DNA of 64,000 nt, from assembly GCA_034925905.1 (NCBI GenBank), contig JAYFRL010000020.1, forward strand, positions 23,988-87,987. Direction: 5' to 3'. The notes under the pieces were generated by a model. The model saw only the letters and a list, made by a program, of their open reading frames with translations. It ran no database searches and was not told the origin of the DNA. The position numbers and the translations under genes are program-made. This DNA is from JAYFRL01 sp034925905. GTDB taxonomy: Bacteria; Bacillota; Clostridia; Lachnospirales; Anaerotignaceae. Numbering within the stretch: the stretch's first letter is position 1; every line of letters begins with the position of its first letter. Shown piece after piece: positions 44,182-52,442 of this stretch.

Positions 44182-44202
44182 CGGGCTTATTGCCCGGTTT
44201 TG
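44182..44202 (+). terminator. Orphan terminator-like hairpin
   Basis: A 5 bp GC stem CGGGC/GCCCG with a TTATT loop is followed by GTTTTG. No annotated gene ends immediately upstream on this strand. Confidence 0.3.
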
Positions 44203-44256
44203 TTATCATCCCTCAAAAACTGCCGAAATAAGTAAAAATCTTAAAAACTCCTTAAA

Positions 44257-44285
44257 TTGCATTTGTCCAGAATTTGTATTATACT
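44257..44285 (+). promoter_or_regulatory. Sigma-A type promoter of the VanW gene
   Basis: TTGCAT (44257-44262) and TATACT (44280-44285) are separated by 17 bases, with a leader of about 26 bases before the TTG start. Confidence 0.6.
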
Positions 44286-44317
44286 AGGTTTATTAATTTC
44301 TTTAGGAAGTGATAAAA

Positions 44318-45142
44318 TTGAACAGCTTGCTAGCTAAAATAATAGCATTTTCATTACTTTTAAATAACGGCACTGCAGGAACAGTTACAGAGACATCCCC
44401 ACCTCCCGAAACCACGGCTCAGGAAATAACAATAGAGGTTCCTTCCTCCGAAGAAGAATCCGATACTTCCGAAACAGAAGAAACGGTCGAAGAGACTCCC
44501 GAAGCCGATGAACAAAAAGACCCGTTTGGTCATGAGCTCTCCGCAATCTCAACAAGATATGTAACTGGGGACACAAGCCGTAATTATAATATGCAGCTTG
44601 CCTGCGACTCAATAAACGGAACGATCCTTAACCCCGGGGATAGCTTTTCATATAACAAAACAATACTTGAAAAAAGCAACAACGGCAAGGATTACAAGGT
44701 TGCCGGGATTCTTGTAAACGGCGAAACTTCAACTGGTGTAGGCGGCGGTATCTGCCAGATTTCATCAACGCTTTTCGTCTCTTCCCTTTATTCGGGGATG
44801 ACTATAACGGAAAGACATAACCATTCGGCAAAAATAGGATATTTGAAGGCCGGAATGGATGCGACCGTTTCCTGGGGAGGTCCTGATTTTAAATTCAGGA
44901 ACGACCTTGAAATACCTGTTAAAATAGAAGCAACCATGTCGGGCGGTCTAATAACCATACGGTTTCTTTCGGAAAATCCGTTTTATAAAAACATAAAAAT
45001 AGTAGTCACGGGCAGCAACCCAAGCTACACCTTAACAAGATACATAGACGGCAAAGCGGAATATGTGACAAAAAGCACATATAAACTGCCTGAGGAAAAG
45101 CCGGCAGAAGAAACCGAACAGGAAACGCAAGGAAATGCCTAA
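44318..45142 (+). CDS. VanW family exported protein
   Basis: This 274-residue protein has a hydrophobic N-terminus (SLLAKIIAFSLLL) and an acidic, Thr- and Glu-rich linker (about 20-70). The VanW domain follows, with NYNMQLACDSINGTILNPGDSFSYNKTI and GGGICQISSTLF. VanW domains occur in vancomycin-resistance clusters and in cell-wall proteins of Clostridia and are linked to envelope biology, but the activity is unknown. AGGAAGTGAT at 44304-44313 is 4 bases from the TTG at 44318, so I prefer that over the overlapping GTG at 44309. No other van genes are present. Confidence 0.87.
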   Translation: MNSLLAKIIAFSLLLNNGTAGTVTETSPPPETTAQEITIEVPSSEEESDTSETEETVEETPEADEQKDPFGHELSAISTRYVTGDTSRNYNMQLACDSINGTILNPGDSFSYNKTILEKSNNGKDYKVAGILVNGETSTGVGGGICQISSTLFVSSLYSGMTITERHNHSAKIGYLKAGMDATVSWGGPDFKFRNDLEIPVKIEATMSGGLITIRFLSENPFYKNIKIVVTGSNPSYTLTRYIDGKAEYVTKSTYKLPEEKPAEETEQETQGNA

Positions 45143-45151
45143 TGCCCCCAT

Positions 45152-45193
45152 AAAAAGGATAAAAATTTCAGCTGAAATTTTTATCCTTTTTAT
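45152..45193 (+). terminator. Rho-independent terminator after the VanW gene
   Basis: A long, almost perfect palindrome (AAAAAGGATAAAAATTTCAG and its complement) ends in TTTTTA. Confidence 0.87.
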
Positions 45194-45212
45194 GTATTGC
45201 CTCCCCTTTATA

Positions 45213-45240
45213 TTTACACATTTTAAAATAGTGTTATAAT
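45213..45240 (+). promoter_or_regulatory. Sigma-A type promoter of the aconitase-family gene
   Basis: TTTACA (45213-45218) and TATAAT (45235-45240) are separated by 16 bases, with a leader of about 24 bases and AACGGAGG-like CGGAGG before the ATG. Confidence 0.6.
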
Positions 45241-45270
45241 ATATCTAATACAAATTACGGAGGTTTTTAA

Positions 45271-47556
45271 ATGATAAAGTTATATGACACCGGAGTTTAC
45301 GTTTTTTCCGGCAGGGAAATAATCCCCGACGATTCTTTAGCTGCTTCGCGGCTGCTTGAAAAAGGCATTGCTTCCGCCTCAAAGAAAGAAGCCAAAAAAG
45401 CTACAATTTCATACGGGATACTTAGCGCACACAATACATCGGGTTCTATGGACAAGCTTAAAATTAAGTTTGACGCCATGGCTTCCCACGATATTACATA
45501 TGTCGGAATAATCCAAACGGCAAGGGCAAGCGGGCTTGTAAAATTTCCAATACCCTACGTGCTTACAAACTGTCACAACAGCCTTTGCGCCGTTGGAGGC
45601 ACAATAAACGAAGACGACCATCTTTTCGGGCTTTCGGCCGCAAAACGCTACGGCGGAATATATGTTCCTGCACACCAGGCTGTTATACACCAGTATATGC
45701 GTGAAATGATGTCCGGCGGCGGAAAAATGATATTAGGCTCAGACAGCCATACCCGTTACGGAGCATTAGGCACAATGGCAATAGGCGAAGGCGGTCCTGA
45801 GCTTGTTAAGCAGCTGCTTGAAAAAACTTATGATATAGATTGTCCTCCTGTTGTTGCAGTTTACTTAACGGGCAAACCCGAAGCCGGAGTTGGGCCTCAA
45901 GACGTTGCGCTTGCTATAATAGGCGCTGTTTTTAACGCCGGATATGTCAAAAACAAGGTTATGGAATTTATAGGCGATGGAATCAAAAACCTTTCTGTTG
46001 ATTTCAGAAACGGAATAGACGTTATGACAACTGAAACAACCTGCCTTTCATCTGTCTGGGAAACAGACGGCAGCGTTTGCGAATGGTATGAAACCCACGG
46101 AAGAAAAGAAGCCTATAAAAGGCTTTCCGCCGGAGATGTTGCGTATTACGATGGTATGATATATGTTGATTTAAGCTTAATAAAGCCTATGATAGCAATG
46201 CCTTTCCACCCAAGCAACGTATATACGATAGACGAATTAAACGCAAACCTTGAGGATATTTTATTTGAAATAGAACAGCAAGGCAAAAAACAACTTGATA
46301 GCGACAAAGTAACCTTTTCGCTGAGAGACAAAATAAAAGACGGCAGACTTTATGTTGAGCAAGGCGTTATCGCAGGCTGCGCAGGCGGAACCTTTGAAAA
46401 CATCTGCGATGCAGGGGATATTCTAAAAGGCGCCTCAATAGGCAGCGATGAATTTACACTAAGCGTATATCCTTCTAGCCAGCCTGTGTTTATGAGCCTT
46501 GTCGAACACGGAATAATATATGATATAATGAAATCCGGCGCAACCGTACGTTCAGCTTTCTGCGGCCCATGCTTCGGCGCGGGAGACGTTCCTGCAAACA
46601 ATTCGTTAAGCATAAGGCATTCCACAAGAAATTTCCCAAACAGGGAAGGTTCTAAAATAACAAGCGGGCAAATTGCCTCCGTTGCCCTTATGGATGCGCG
46701 CTCAATAGCCGCAACAGCTATAAACAAAGGCTGCGTTACATCCGCAACAGAACTTGACACAACCTACTTACGTCCAAAATATTTCTTTGACGCTGAAGTA
46801 TATAAAAACAGATGCTATTTCGGCTTTGGAAAAGCCGATGAAAGCGTAGGCTTAAAGCTTGGTCCAAACATAACGGACTGGCCGAAAATGAGCCGGCTTA
46901 CGGATGATATGCTGCTTAAGGTGGTTTCGGTTATAACCGACCCGGTTACAACAACAGATGAACTTATTCCTTCCGGCGAAACCTCGTCTTATAGGTCTAA
47001 TCCGCTTAAGCTTGCAGAGTTTACACTTTCAAGAAAAGACCCCGCTTATGTTGGTCGTGCAAAAGAAATAAAGACCGCAGAGAAAGCAAGGCTTATGGGC
47101 AGTGACCCTTTAACCGCATATCCGCCGCTTAAAAGCATATTTGAAAAAATAAAGGCTTCTTTTAAGGATACGGATATTAAAAATACCGCCATAGGCAGCA
47201 CAATATTCGCCGTTAAACCCGGCGACGGCTCAGCAAGGGAGCAAGCCGCAAGCTGCCAGAAGGTTTTGGGCGGTTTTGCAAACATAGCAACCGAATACGC
47301 AACTAAAAGATACCGTTCAAACCTCATAAACTGGGGAATGCTTCCTTTCCTTATAAAAGAAGACAGGATTTTTGAAAACGGGGATTATATATTTATCCCG
47401 GGAATTAAAAAAGCAGTTTTGGGAGGGGCAAAAGAATTTAAAGCATATGTTGTAAGTGATGAGCTTAAAGAATTTAAGCTTTACATGGATGACATTACGC
47501 CTGACGAAAAAAATATAATACTTGCGGGTTGCCTTATAAACTATTACGGAGAATAA
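45271..47556 (+). CDS. Aconitase-family hydratase (YbhJ-like)
   Basis: This 761-residue protein has the aconitase-fold layout. The N-terminal domains carry KMILGSDSHTRYGALGTMAIGEGG, with the DSHT motif for substrate and cluster binding. Candidate 4Fe-4S cysteines lie in AGCAGGTFENICDAGD and CGPCFGAGDVP. A C-terminal swivel domain follows, with GDGSAREQAASCQKVLGG, which holds the SxRE-type segment. It is closer to the uncharacterised YbhJ-like hydratases than to citrate-cycle AcnA/AcnB. The substrate is probably a di- or tricarboxylate. It is monocistronic and convergent with two AEC carriers that could move a related organic acid; that link is inference only. Confidence 0.85.
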   Translation: MIKLYDTGVYVFSGREIIPDDSLAASRLLEKGIASASKKEAKKATISYGILSAHNTSGSMDKLKIKFDAMASHDITYVGIIQTARASGLVKFPIPYVLTNCHNSLCAVGGTINEDDHLFGLSAAKRYGGIYVPAHQAVIHQYMREMMSGGGKMILGSDSHTRYGALGTMAIGEGGPELVKQLLEKTYDIDCPPVVAVYLTGKPEAGVGPQDVALAIIGAVFNAGYVKNKVMEFIGDGIKNLSVDFRNGIDVMTTETTCLSSVWETDGSVCEWYETHGRKEAYKRLSAGDVAYYDGMIYVDLSLIKPMIAMPFHPSNVYTIDELNANLEDILFEIEQQGKKQLDSDKVTFSLRDKIKDGRLYVEQGVIAGCAGGTFENICDAGDILKGASIGSDEFTLSVYPSSQPVFMSLVEHGIIYDIMKSGATVRSAFCGPCFGAGDVPANNSLSIRHSTRNFPNREGSKITSGQIASVALMDARSIAATAINKGCVTSATELDTTYLRPKYFFDAEVYKNRCYFGFGKADESVGLKLGPNITDWPKMSRLTDDMLLKVVSVITDPVTTTDELIPSGETSSYRSNPLKLAEFTLSRKDPAYVGRAKEIKTAEKARLMGSDPLTAYPPLKSIFEKIKASFKDTDIKNTAIGSTIFAVKPGDGSAREQAASCQKVLGGFANIATEYATKRYRSNLINWGMLPFLIKEDRIFENGDYIFIPGIKKAVLGGAKEFKAYVVSDELKEFKLYMDDITPDEKNIILAGCLINYYGE

Positions 47557-47559
47557 ATA

Positions 47560-47598
47560 TTAAAAGCCTATGCCGGCTAGCCGGCATAGGCTTTTATT
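47560..47598. terminator. Bidirectional rho-independent terminator
   Basis: A perfect 17 bp palindromic stem (AAAAGCCTATGCCGGCT and complement, almost no loop) separates the convergent hydratase and AEC gene. It has T-runs both ways. Confidence 0.9.
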
Positions 47599-47599
47599 T

Positions 47600-48520
47600 T
47601 TACAGGCCAATAAAATGCATCACAACAGGAATTGTAACAAGGCTTGCGAGAGTTGTGGTTATCATGGCTCCCGTGGCATAATTATCATCCGAGCCGGTTG
47701 TTCTTGCAACCATCGTTATACACATGACTGAGGGCGTCATAGACATTATGGAAATCATCATCATAAGCTCGTGGCTTAAAACGCCTAAAGAGTTTATTAT
47801 AAAAAATATTGTTAGCGGAGTTATTATAAGCTTTATCGGTATGACAGAAAGCACCTTCAATCTGCCCAATATCTTTTTTAGCCCTTTCCTTGATATATCC
47901 ATTCCTATGTATAAAAGGCAAGCGTATTTTATTGTCAGTCCAAATTCAGTAAGAGTATTCCATACGATATTATCCGGCTTTATATCAAGCAACATGATTA
48001 AAACGCCTATAAAAGCCGATATTGTTATGGGGTTTATAATCCTTTTAAAATCAGCCTTCCCGCTTGGATCGGCTAGAATCGGAACTGCCGTCCAAACCAC
48101 ACAGGAATCCGCAATTGCATAAACAGCTATCGCAAGCGCGGAGCTGTCAGGGAAAATGCTTAAGAGCAAAGGATAACCCACCATAGCAGCGTTTCCAAGA
48201 CCTGTTACTCCCATATGTATGTTCCTTGTTGGTTGTTTTAGCCTTAAAAGCCTGCCTGATAAATAAGCTATCGAAAGGGATATGCTCATTGAAAGAAAAG
48301 CACATAAGAAAAAGGGCATCATCCTGCCTATTTCGCTTCTGTTCCCCTGTGATATGACGGTTATAAGCATTATCGGAGTCATAACCCGTATATTTACCTG
48401 AGCAAAGCCGTCTATGTCGTCATCGCTCAAAAGCTTAAGCTTCTGAGCTAGCGCCCCGGCTATTATAAGTATCAGAAAAAGCTTCATTTGCTGAAGAAGT
48501 ATCAAAAATTCTTTTGTCAT
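47600..48520 (-). CDS. AEC family carrier (auxin efflux carrier type), copy 1
   Basis: This 306-residue membrane protein has ten predicted helices of the AEC family (Pfam Mem_trans). Bacterial members include malonate and malate carriers. The N-terminal half has FAQVNIRVMTPIMLITVISQG and the C-terminal half SIMSMTPSVMCITMVARTTGSDDNYATGAMITTTLASL, a family hallmark. It lies 11 bases downstream of a paralogue with the same layout, and the two share the start-site sequence CGGAGAATAA-x-ATGAC. The substrate is unknown, probably an organic acid. Confidence 0.87.
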   Translation of the reverse strand: MTKEFLILLQQMKLFLILIIAGALAQKLKLLSDDDIDGFAQVNIRVMTPIMLITVISQGNRSEIGRMMPFFLCAFLSMSISLSIAYLSGRLLRLKQPTRNIHMGVTGLGNAAMVGYPLLLSIFPDSSALAIAVYAIADSCVVWTAVPILADPSGKADFKRIINPITISAFIGVLIMLLDIKPDNIVWNTLTEFGLTIKYACLLYIGMDISRKGLKKILGRLKVLSVIPIKLIITPLTIFFIINSLGVLSHELMMMISIMSMTPSVMCITMVARTTGSDDNYATGAMITTTLASLVTIPVVMHFIGL

Positions 48521-48531
48521 CTTATTCTCCG

Positions 48532-49464
48532 CTAAAAATTACTTATTATCCATATTATAAAAGGCATTGTTACAAGGCATGCTATTGAGGTTAGCAAAAC
48601 GGTTAATGAGGCGTACTCCGTATCTGAACGGTATTCGTTTGCAAGCACGCTGACAGCCACAAGAGACGGCGTCATTGAGATAACAGTCAGCATTTTAACC
48701 TGAATATCAGTTAAAAAAGGAAGCCACTTAAATGAAAGATAAACAACAAGGGGCATAAAAACAAGCTTTATGGGTATTGTTGAGAGTATCACAGGGCGTT
48801 TTGCTATAGTTTTTAAGCTTTTTCTGCCTATATCAGCTCCTATATATAAAAGGGCAAAATATTTGCTTGTAGCTCCTGCGCTTTTTATTGTCTGCATTAT
48901 TATATTGCCGGTGTCAACTCTTAATATAAGCAATATAAGACCTATAAGCGTCCCCATTGTTACGGGAGTTAAAAGCCTCTTAAATTCAATCTTTTTATTT
49001 TCATCCGTATCCAGGATATAAGGCACTACCGTCCATGCGGAAAGTCCGTCTGCAAGTGAATAAACCGCAAGAGCAAGGCTGCCTCCCTCGGGAAAAAGCG
49101 CAAGCAAAAGAGGATACCCAATAAATCCGTTATTAGAAAACCCCATTGTAACCGTATGTACATTAAGTGTGTCTCCTTTAAGCTTAAGCAGTTTGCCCGT
49201 TAGCCTGCCCAAGGCTATCTGTTCAGTCTGGGCAAGCAATATGCATATAAAAAACGGAAGCTGACTCAAAATCACATCTATGCCGCCTCCGCTTGCAACA
49301 GCCGACAAAACCAAAAAAGGGAGAAGTATCCTTGTTACAACCTTTCCTACTCCGTCAACCGTTTTGTCGTCTATAAGCTTTATTCTATAGGCAATTAATC
49401 CAACACCCAGCATAGTCGCAAATATCAAAACCTGGTTTATTATAATGCTGAAATAACTTGTCAT
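48532..49464 (-). CDS. AEC family carrier (auxin efflux carrier type), copy 2
   Basis: This 310-residue paralogue of the downstream gene has ten helices and the family segment VISMTPSLVAVSVLANEYRSDTEYASLTVLLTSIACL. GFSNNGFIGYPLLLALFPEGGSLALAVYSLADG aligns with GLGNAAMVGYPLLLSIFPDSSALAIAVYAIAD of copy 1, so this is a tandem duplication. It starts after a terminator that isolates it from the MFS gene. A TTGACT in the terminator tail (49524 region) may contribute a promoter, but no good -10 is visible. Confidence 0.87.
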   Translation of the reverse strand: MTSYFSIIINQVLIFATMLGVGLIAYRIKLIDDKTVDGVGKVVTRILLPFLVLSAVASGGGIDVILSQLPFFICILLAQTEQIALGRLTGKLLKLKGDTLNVHTVTMGFSNNGFIGYPLLLALFPEGGSLALAVYSLADGLSAWTVVPYILDTDENKKIEFKRLLTPVTMGTLIGLILLILRVDTGNIIMQTIKSAGATSKYFALLYIGADIGRKSLKTIAKRPVILSTIPIKLVFMPLVVYLSFKWLPFLTDIQVKMLTVISMTPSLVAVSVLANEYRSDTEYASLTVLLTSIACLVTMPFIIWIISNF

Positions 49465-49526
49465 TTTATTCTCCGTTCAAATGGATTTATATTAAAAAAC
49501 TACCACATGGCCTGATTCCAGTCAAT

Positions 49527-49566
49527 AAAAAATCGGCTTTAAACCATAATTTAAAGCCGATTTTTT
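49527..49566 (-). terminator. Rho-independent terminator after the MFS carrier
   Basis: A 16 bp stem (AAAAATCGGCTTTAAA and complement) with a 6-base loop is followed on the minus strand by a T-run. It marks the likely end of the sigma-54 controlled cluster. Confidence 0.87.
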
Positions 49567-49602
49567 GCCTGCTTAAAAAGCAGTTTTTATGTAAATAAAT
49601 CT

Positions 49603-50805
49603 TTAAGGACGTTTGATTAAAAAATTGCATATAAGCCCTGCCGCTCCAAAGAAAAACACACATACAAAAGTTGTTAAATATCCGCCGCTTGTTGTTTGGA
49701 GCACACCTGCAAGATATGGTCCCAAGAAAGAAGCGATTATAAGGTTTAAGTTTATAAGAGCAAAATTCATCGTAAAGTTTTTTGTGCCATAAAAGCTGTT
49801 TATAAAAGCAGAATTTATAGGTGTTACACCTCCATATGAAAGACCTATGCACACGAATCCAAAAACAAGCATATATACATTTTTTGTCCAAAAGGCAATC
49901 AAAAGTATTGTAGCCGAAACCATAAACGCAAGGTTAACCGTAAGCATGGCGCGTTTTCTTCCTGCCTTATCATAGGCAAAACCTGTTATGACCCTTCCAA
50001 CGCCGTTAAATATAGATATAAGTCCTGCATAAAAAGTTGCAGCTGCGGTGGAAACCCCTAAAAGCTGAGCCATAGGTGAAGCATGACCTATAACGGCAAG
50101 CCCCGATGCACCCAAAAGGATTGCCCATACAAAGTAAAGCCAAAAAGATGGACGCTTCAGCATATCGCTCGGTTCCATGTCGTCAAATTTTTCCCTGTTT
50201 GATTTTTTGTTTGCCTTTATATTGATAGATTTAATAAATTCTTCATCCGGTGCAACTATGAACAACGAACCTATTAAAATAATTACAAAGGATGCCACTC
50301 CAAGCACTATAAATGTTTTCCTGAATCCCATGGAAGCTATAAGCGCAGCGGCTATCTGGCCTAAAACCATGCCTCCAAAACCAAAGCCCATTAAAAGTAT
50401 TCCTGATATAAAGCCTTGCTTGTCCGGAAACCATTTTGTTACCGTGCCCATAACGGCATTATAAACAAGACCTACTCCAAAACCGCAAACCACACCATAT
50501 GAAATATAGAGCCACATAAGCGAGTTTACTCTTGAAGATGCAACAAACCCGACACAAAGAAGCACAGCCGCAAGCCTTGCGTTAAAAGCGGCGGATTTTT
50601 TCTTTGTCATAAAACCTGCGAAAAGCCCGCCAATGCAAAACATAGCCATACATATTGAAAATGTAAGCGAGGTTTCAGACCTTGCCCAGCCAAATTCCGC
50701 TTCAAGCGGCTTCACAAATATGGACCATGCATACACCAGCCCCGAAAATAACAAAAGCAAAAAGCCCGCAACAACATACAACCATCTTTTCTTTTCCAAA
50801 GACAT
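49603..50805 (-). CDS. MFS carrier of the oxalate/formate antiporter (OFA) type
   Basis: This 400-residue major facilitator protein has twelve predicted helices. The OFA-like N-terminus KRWLYVVAGFLLLLFSGLVYAWSIFVKPL and GFGVGLVYNAVMGTVTKWFPDKQGFISGILLMGFG place it near oxalate:formate exchangers and related carboxylate carriers. The central cytoplasmic loop is highly charged (KANKKSNREKFDDMEP). As the last gene before the cluster terminator it is a candidate for product export or substrate/product exchange. The transported acid is unknown. Confidence 0.87.
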   Translation of the reverse strand: MSLEKKRWLYVVAGFLLLLFSGLVYAWSIFVKPLEAEFGWARSETSLTFSICMAMFCIGGLFAGFMTKKKSAAFNARLAAVLLCVGFVASSRVNSLMWLYISYGVVCGFGVGLVYNAVMGTVTKWFPDKQGFISGILLMGFGFGGMVLGQIAAALIASMGFRKTFIVLGVASFVIILIGSLFIVAPDEEFIKSINIKANKKSNREKFDDMEPSDMLKRPSFWLYFVWAILLGASGLAVIGHASPMAQLLGVSTAAATFYAGLISIFNGVGRVITGFAYDKAGRKRAMLTVNLAFMVSATILLIAFWTKNVYMLVFGFVCIGLSYGGVTPINSAFINSFYGTKNFTMNFALINLNLIIASFLGPYLAGVLQTTSGGYLTTFVCVFFFGAAGLICNFLIKRP

Positions 50806-50851
50806 GACGATTCTCCTATCCTATGAAAAATTATTTATGCTTTACTAAAAG

Positions 50852-50878
50852 TTATACCGCCTTTGTAAGGCGGTATAA
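50852..50878 (-). terminator. Hairpin between the GntP and MFS genes
   Basis: TTATACCGCCTT and AAGGCGGTATAA form a 12 bp stem with a 3-base loop. The following T-run on the minus strand is weak (CTTTT), so partial read-through into the MFS gene is likely. Confidence 0.5.
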
Positions 50879-50941
50879 TTATTATATAATATTTCTTATG
50901 CTTTTGTAAAGCTTTAAATCGCTAAATTGTTAAATTGCTTA

Positions 50942-52258
50942 TTACGGCCAATTCGGGAACAATGTAAACAGAATGATAGCCACCGCCGTTGCTATTGCCG
51001 GCGTAATAACCGTCATCCAAAATACAGGCATGTATGCTTCTTTATGAGTTTCGTTGCAAACACCGTTTGTAACTGTTACAACAAAACCGTTGTGAGGCAT
51101 TGTGTCGAGAGCTGAAGAAGCAACAAGCATTGTCCTATGGAGCACTTCAAGCGAAATGCCTTGAGCCGTATAAATAGGAGCAAGTATAGGAGCTGCAATT
51201 CCAAGTCCGCCTGAACCAGAACCGCAAACACCGGCTATAACTGTTGTTGCAATTGAAACTGCAACAAGCGGAGGCCCAGGAATGTTTGTTATTGCATTTA
51301 CAACAACTGGGAATCCCACTGCTGCTTTAACAACAGTTCCAAAACCAACAACTCCTGATGTGTTGGAAACAGCCGTAATAGCATTTCTAACAGCACCGGC
51401 AACATGATCCATAAGAGGCATTTTGTCTGTCCTGAATTTCATAAGAAGAACATAAGCAAGAGCTGCGCCTATTGCTACACCATATTCTGTCTGGATAATT
51501 GTACTCCCGCCAATTTTAACATTGATTGCAAGAAGGGTAATAATAAGCGGTAAAAGAGCAAGCCAATGATTTGGAAGCTCAGCGTCATCATTGAATTTAT
51601 CTGTGTCTCTTGTAACAAAATGTTCTCCGTTGGCTTTTGCTTTCTTTATCATTTTATTAAGGATGATAAGACCTACTACAAGGGTAACAGCTGTACAAAT
51701 AAAACCAACTACCGCCCCTGCCATAAGAGTTGTTCCGAGGGCATTAACAAGAACAACATTTCCAACCTGAGGGTTTCCTGGCCCTATCCCTGAGAATGTA
51801 CAACAACCAAATATAATTGCGGCAGGGATGAATCTTCTGGGAATATCGGCTTCCCTGTAGATTTCAAGAGCAATCGGGAATACTGCAAAGCAAACAACAA
51901 AGCCTGCAATACCGCCATATGTAAGTATACCAATTGCAATGGGAACTGATATTGCAGCTCCTTTTGGGCCAACGCTCTTTATGATCCAACGGGCTATAGA
52001 CTTGGCCCCGTTTGTTATTTCATAAGCTTTACCCATGAAAGCTCCGGCTAAGAAAATAAGGAAATTGTTTTTAACAAATCCCGTGAAGCCGGTCATATAG
52101 TTTTCTTTAAGGGCATCGTAAATATTTATTCCACCTGTGATTGCAACAAGCAACGATGCTGCAATCGCTACGACAAAGATATTTACGCCCTTCATTACAA
52201 GTACAGTTAATAAAACTAAAGCCGCCAGCATACCAATGACACTAATGGTTTCCTGCAT
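50942..52258 (-). CDS. GntP family permease
   Basis: This 438-residue gluconate:H+ symporter-family protein has about twelve to fourteen helices. MKGVNIFVVAIAASLLVAITGGINIYDALKENYMTGFTGFVKNNFLIFLAGAFMGK and the C-terminal GVCGSGSGGLGIAAPILAPIYTAQG and HRTMLVASSALDTMPHNGFVVTVTNGVC blocks match the family. Members carry gluconate, 3-hydroxybutyrate and other hydroxy acids. Within a CoA-transferase / dehydrogenase cluster, uptake of a hydroxy or unsaturated carboxylic acid is the simplest reading. AAAGGAGG precedes the ATG. Confidence 0.9.
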   Translation of the reverse strand: MQETISVIGMLAALVLLTVLVMKGVNIFVVAIAASLLVAITGGINIYDALKENYMTGFTGFVKNNFLIFLAGAFMGKAYEITNGAKSIARWIIKSVGPKGAAISVPIAIGILTYGGIAGFVVCFAVFPIALEIYREADIPRRFIPAAIIFGCCTFSGIGPGNPQVGNVVLVNALGTTLMAGAVVGFICTAVTLVVGLIILNKMIKKAKANGEHFVTRDTDKFNDDAELPNHWLALLPLIITLLAINVKIGGSTIIQTEYGVAIGAALAYVLLMKFRTDKMPLMDHVAGAVRNAITAVSNTSGVVGFGTVVKAAVGFPVVVNAITNIPGPPLVAVSIATTVIAGVCGSGSGGLGIAAPILAPIYTAQGISLEVLHRTMLVASSALDTMPHNGFVVTVTNGVCNETHKEAYMPVFWMTVITPAIATAVAIILFTLFPNWP

Positions 52259-52298
52259 GTAATTTCCTCCTTTATGACATTATTGATTGCGCTTATGA

Positions 52299-52317
52299 TG
52301 TGACCAATAAGGTCGCA
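52299..52317 (-). repeat. Near-palindrome upstream of the GntP gene
   Basis: TGTGACC and GGTCGCA lie around AATAA, 41 bases before the permease start (one mismatched pair). It could be an operator or a short RNA hairpin in the 184-base gap after the CoA-transferase. Confidence 0.35.
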
Positions 52318-52442
52318 CCATAATAATTCTTTTAAAAAGCTCTTAAATCTTCAACCCCAAAGAATAGCCTTCTTTTGCAAAAAAACTTTTTTATTATAAA
52401 GCAGCCTTTCATGCCCTTTTTAAAGCCGCTTTTAAACTGATT

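Larger units (their letters stand above)
43891..44308. other. Intergenic region between divergent DMT and VanW genes
   Basis: This AT-rich region of 418 bases holds the vanW promoter at its right end. A TATAAT for the leftward permease lies near 43936. A 12-codon frame (ATG at 44001) is preceded by AGAGG. A GC-rich hairpin (CGGGC/GCCCG, 44182-44196) is followed by GTTTTG. The tiny frame plus hairpin may be the remnant of a lost gene; nothing else is recognised. Confidence 0.5.

Noticed and set aside
49487..49891. 134-codon minus-strand frame
   Set aside because: It overlaps the 3' end of the MFS gene in another frame and crosses its terminator.
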